From positions 1-8,245 of the forward strand of contig SBFU01000106.1 in NCBI GenBank assembly GCA_006227785.1: a stretch of 8,245 bases of DNA. Reading direction: 5' to 3'. Source of the DNA: Burkholderiales bacterium. GTDB lineage: Bacteria; Pseudomonadota; Gammaproteobacteria; Burkholderiales; Burkholderiaceae_C. The notes beneath the pieces were generated by a model. The model ran no database searches and was not told the DNA's origin. It worked only from the letters and a program-made list of their open reading frames with translations. Made by a program: the position numbers and the translations under genes. Of this stretch, positions 7,382-8,245 are shown piece by piece. Positions within the stretch are counted from its first letter, which is position 1; each line of letters opens with the position of its first letter.

Positions 7382-7387
7382 CTCCTC
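7382..7387 (-). promoter_or_regulatory. Shine-Dalgarno GAGGAG for the methyltransferase TTG start
   Basis: On the minus strand GAGGAG is followed by six bases and then TTG at 7375. This is the only strong ribosome site near the 5' end of the gene and argues for the shorter 194-residue product. Confidence 0.6.
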
Positions 7388-7437
7388 GGCACGGGGCCGC
7401 AGTTCGGATGGGGGCGAAACATCGCCGCCTGAGATCC

Positions 7438-7443
7438 ATTCTA
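7438..7443 (-). promoter_or_regulatory. Possible -10 box (TAGAAT) upstream of the methyltransferase
   Basis: TAGAAT on the minus strand matches the -10 consensus at five of six positions. A transcript from it would start near 7430, giving a leader of about 55 bases to the TTG start and excluding the GTG at 7462. The hexamer 17 bases upstream (GCATGT) is a poor -35, so the call is weak. Confidence 0.28.
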
Positions 7444-7465
7444 GGAAGGTCTGCGCCGCCACATG

Positions 7466-7532
7466 CGGTCGAAATCAGCAGGGTTTACAGCCCATCTCCG
7501 AGATTTCGACCGGCCTGCATGGCGTGCCGGTC
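7466..7532 (-). promoter_or_regulatory. Overlapping inverted repeats between the binding-protein and methyltransferase genes
   Basis: Two perfect inverted repeats share an arm. CGGTCGAAATC (7466-7476) pairs with GATTTCGACCG (7502-7512) over a 25-base spacer, and GACCGGC (7508-7514) pairs with GCCGGTC (7526-7532) over an 11-base loop. Because bases 7508-7512 belong to both stems, only one can form at a time in RNA. On the minus strand this follows the binding-protein stop codon and precedes the methyltransferase. No U-run follows either stem, so a simple terminator is not shown. It could be an attenuator-like switch, a 3'-end structure, or a DNA operator. Confidence 0.45.
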
Positions 7533-7546
7533 AAGCCGCCATGGCT

Positions 7547-8245
7547 TCAATAGCGCAGGCGGCCCTCGGCGTCGATGATGGCCAGTTCGACATAGTTTGA
7601 GCCGTTGTGCGAGTCCGGCGCATAGCGCGCCGTGAAGCGGCCGAAGGCGATCTCGCGGGCCGACTGCATGGTCGAGATGAAGCGTTCGGTGCTCAGGTCC
7701 CGACCGGTGCGCTGCAGGCCTTCGACCAGCAATCGGGCATGGACGAAGCCCTCAAACTGCGAGGCTGACGGCGCGGCGGCCGGATCCTTGTCCTTCAGCA
7801 GCTTCAGGTACTCGACCACCACCGGGATGCTGGTGTTGCGCAGCGAGGGCATGATCTGGGCCAGCACGATGCCGCGGGCCTTGTCCTTGAGTTCGCGGTT
7901 GATCCCGTCCAGGCTGGCCACCGAAAAGCCGTAGAAGACCGGGCGGGCCGATGTGGCCTGTACAGCCGCCACATAGCGCGGGAACGTCAGGCCTGCGGTG
8001 CCCATGATCACTGCCTGGGGAGCGGCCTCTGCGGTGGCCGCGGCCGCAGCCGCAAAGTCTGGCGAGGCAGGGTCGACCTTGATTTCGAGCGCCGGTGGCA
8101 GCCCTTGCTGAGACATCGATTGACGGACTTCGCTGAGCAACGCCTTGCCGAAACCGTCATCCTGGTAGAACACGGCAATGCGCGTGACGCCGATCTGTTT
8201 GAGCTGGGAGACGATGCGTTCGGACTCGTTGGCATAGCTGGCCCG
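7547..8245 (-). CDS. ABC transporter substrate-binding protein, LivK/Peripla_BP_6 type (N-terminus outside window)
   Basis: The frame is open to the window edge. The 232 visible residues begin RASYANESERIV and end GRLRY before a TGA at 7547-7549. Features typical of the type 1 periplasmic binding fold of branched-chain amino acid and related transporters are the TRIAVFYQDDGFGKA strand-loop, the alternating segment PQAVIMGT, the inter-lobe strand ARPVFYGFSV, and the C-terminal FEGFVHARLLVEGLQRTG helix. The family is usually about 370-400 residues, so roughly the last 60 percent is present and the signal peptide is upstream of the window. The role would be periplasmic ligand capture for a LIV-type importer. 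The ligand cannot be deduced; such orphan binding proteins are numerous in Burkholderiales. No permease or ATPase gene is in view. It is separated from the methyltransferase by 171 bases and a structured gap, so a shared operon is uncertain. Confidence 0.9.
   Translation of the reverse strand, partial: RASYANESERIVSQLKQIGVTRIAVFYQDDGFGKALLSEVRQSMSQQGLPPALEIKVDPASPDFAAAAAATAEAAPQAVIMGTAGLTFPRYVAAVQATSARPVFYGFSVASLDGINRELKDKARGIVLAQIMPSLRNTSIPVVVEYLKLLKDKDPAAAPSASQFEGFVHARLLVEGLQRTGRDLSTERFISTMQSAREIAFGRFTARYAPDSHNGSNYVELAIIDAEGRLRY

Overview
The window is GC-rich and almost fully coding. It looks like a chromosomal segment from a betaproteobacterium, most likely Burkholderiales (Comamonadaceae or Rubrivivax/Leptothrix-like). 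This rests on codon bias, on a LivK-type substrate-binding protein of the kind abundant in that group, and on a bacterial TPR plus GT41 protein. No similarity search was possible, so the taxonomic call is an inference.

Positions 1-4731 (+) hold the 3' part of a giant repeat-protein gene whose start lies upstream. The visible 1576 residues begin with 165 consecutive units of an eight-residue repeat, consensus A-A-L-T-T-A-Q-V. One seven-residue unit is the only break in phase. An acidic variant (A-A-I-E-T-A-D-L) recurs mostly every fifth unit. The array runs into a calcium-binding module with EF-hand-like loops that resembles the FrpC self-processing module, then an acidic proline-rich tail. 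The visible protein has no lysine and no cysteine. It looks like a secreted or surface protein of the RTX/type I secretion class, but no secretion genes are in the window.

Positions 4883-6715 (+) encode a TPR plus GT41 (O-GlcNAc transferase/SPINDLY-like) glycosyltransferase, 151 bases downstream of the repeat gene. Because the repeat protein has Thr or Ser in nearly every octad and very few N-glycosylation sequons, an attractive but unproven idea is that this enzyme O-glycosylates the repeat protein.

Convergent to these, on the minus strand, are a small class I SAM-dependent methyltransferase (6791-7375), with an intrinsic terminator between it and the glycosyltransferase, and upstream of it the C-terminal part of a branched-chain amino acid type ABC substrate-binding protein (7547 to the window edge). 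The 171-base gap between these two genes holds two overlapping, mutually exclusive inverted repeats.

The most interesting element is the locus as a whole: a Thr-rich octad solenoid-like protein, a GT41 enzyme, and possibly the methyltransferase, as a candidate surface-protein glycosylation system. There are no gene-free stretches over 300 bases, and I saw no tRNA, rRNA, CRISPR or insertion sequence.
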